The notes under the pieces are model-generated. The model was not told the origin of the DNA and did not search any database. It saw only the letters and a list, made by a program, of their open reading frames with translations. A DNA stretch of 29,650 nt, from contig DATKWS010000101.1 in the NCBI GenBank assembly GCA_035529435.1, positions 1 through 29,650 of the forward strand, given 5' to 3'. The DNA comes from DATKWS01 sp035529435. Lineage in GTDB: Bacteria; Krumholzibacteriota; Krumholzibacteriia; Krumholzibacteriales; Krumholzibacteriaceae. The position numbers and the translations under genes are program-made. Shown one piece after another: positions 28,845-29,650 of this stretch (positions within the stretch are counted from its first letter, which is position 1; every line of letters begins with the position of its first letter).

Positions 28845-29650
28845 TCAAGCGGGGCGGAAAACGGCGGATCCCGAGAAATCGGACAGGCGGCGCATCGTCA
28901 TGCGCCGCTTCGCGAAGGTCGCGACCTCCCGGATACCAACGTCCCGGAGAAGCCGGAAGGCCGTTTGGAAATCCCGTCCCACATCCCCCGGCGCGTGCGC
29001 ATCGGAGCCGATCGTGACCGGCACCCCTTCCCGCGCCGCTGCCGCCAGAAACGCCGGTTCGGGATACAGCGAGCCCGTCCGGCGGCGAATGCCGGCCGTG
29101 TTCACCTCGATGGCCATCCCCCGCTCACGGAGGAGGACGGCGATGTCACGGTACGTATCATCCATCGGCGTGTTCGGGCTGAACCCGGCCCTCCTGATCG
29201 CGTCCGGATGTGCGAGCACGTCGAAAAGGTCGCTCTTGATCAGCCGCCCGATGAGTTCGAAGTACCGTGCATACGCGCTGTCGGGATTCTCGGTCCGGTA
29301 ACGGTCCAGCCCGACGCGGCTGGTGAAGTGCCAGTCCCCGAGAAAATGGAGTGAGCCGAGTACGTAGTCGAACGGGTATGCATCGATCAGGCGCCGGGTC
29401 TCCGCCTCATGGCCGGCAAAGTAGTCCGCCTCGATCCCCAGCTTGATCGTGATGCGCCCGGAGTAACGCTCCTGTAGCTCCCTCACGCGCTCCACGTACC
29501 GCGGCAGGTCCTGCTCGAGCATCGCATGGTAGGGATCCGGCTCCGTGACCTTGGGGAGGTGCGCGCTGAACCCGATTTCGACAAACCGCTTCCGGAACGC
29601 TTCGGTGATGTACTCTTCCAGTTCACCCGTCGCGTGACCGCAGAAGTCAC
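28845..29650 (-). CDS. hisK: PHP-family histidinol phosphatase, 5' end outside window
   Basis: The frame runs off the window end, so the N terminus is missing; at least 267 residues are visible. It opens with D-F-C-G-H-A-T-G-E-L-E-E-Y-I, matching the second motif of PHP histidinol-phosphatases. It continues with G-F-S-A-H-L-P, G-I-E-A-D-Y-F, L-G-S-L-H-F, V-L-A-H-P-D and G-S-D-A-H-A-P-G-D-V-G, the metal-binding series of the family. The enzyme removes phosphate from histidinol phosphate in histidine synthesis. The H-x-H motif expected just upstream is outside the window. An ATG at 29520-29522 is internal and not the start. Other PHP phosphoesterases share these motifs; no his genes are visible nearby. 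Confidence 0.82.
   Translation of the reverse strand, partial: DFCGHATGELEEYITEAFRKRFVEIGFSAHLPKVTEPDPYHAMLEQDLPRYVERVRELQERYSGRITIKLGIEADYFAGHEAETRRLIDAYPFDYVLGSLHFLGDWHFTSRVGLDRYRTENPDSAYARYFELIGRLIKSDLFDVLAHPDAIRRAGFSPNTPMDDTYRDIAVLLRERGMAIEVNTAGIRRRTGSLYPEPAFLAAAAREGVPVTIGSDAHAPGDVGRDFQTAFRLLRDVGIREVATFAKRRMTMRRLSDFSGSAVFRPA

Noticed and set aside
1..29650. Genome-wide reassignment of TGA to an amino acid
   Set aside because: TGA ends several clear genes at their normal length, such as the MATE exporter and the ArsR-type regulator.

Overview
The window is a GC-rich chromosomal stretch from a diderm bacterium. A secreted thioredoxin/outer-membrane-barrel protein ending in Phe and a lipoprotein indicate two membranes. 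Every gene with a clear family is bacterial. I see no phage, IS element, CRISPR array or rRNA. The mix (tilS-hpt-ftsH-folP-cdaA cluster, STAS/GAF/HD-GYP proteins, secreted proteins ending in a T/S-W-G-x-I/L-K tail) suggests an uncultured lineage, perhaps of the FCB or PVC side of the tree. That placement is inference only.

Layout. (1) 1-980: remnants of two secreted proteins, one Cys-rich fragment (minus) and one carbohydrate-binding-like protein broken by an in-frame TGA (plus). (2) 979-4539: a thioredoxin-barrel fusion and a MATE exporter, divergently transcribed from overlapping promoters. (3) 4683-5384: an ArsR-type regulator, a small membrane protein whose in-frame TGA sits in a redox motif (candidate selenoprotein), and an FmdB-type zinc ribbon. 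(4) 5467-9199, minus: a KARI-like reductoisomerase, a lipoprotein resembling an inactivated zinc peptidase, gltX, tRNA-Gln(CTG), tRNA-Glu(CTC) and a terminator. (5) 9310-15934, plus: tRNA(CAT), tilS, hpt, ftsH, folP and cdaA (c-di-AMP synthase). (6) 16236-23635, minus: a five-gene signalling operon with a sigma-54-like promoter upstream and a terminator downstream. It encodes a divergent MCP-like membrane protein, a CheA/CheW-like protein lacking the phospho-histidine, a small excisionase-type HTH protein, a STAS-GAF-degenerate HD-GYP protein and an intact REC-GAF-HD-GYP phosphodiesterase. (7) 23813-25567: a nitrilase-family amidohydrolase (minus) and an unknown 255-residue protein (plus) with its own sigma-54-like promoter. 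(8) 25571-28789, minus: guaB, a QueG-like iron-sulfur protein and an alpha/beta hydrolase. (9) 28845-29650: a PHP-type histidinol phosphatase whose 5' end lies outside the window.

Two points stand out. The first is the non-canonical chemosensory-like operon, in which receptor, kinase and one of two HD-GYP proteins all lack hallmark residues while the second HD-GYP protein is intact. It looks like a rewired pathway from a membrane sensor to c-di-GMP turnover. The second is the candidate small selenoprotein at 5014-5211, which a standard gene caller would cut at its TGA. All calls come from reading the sequence; no database search was run.
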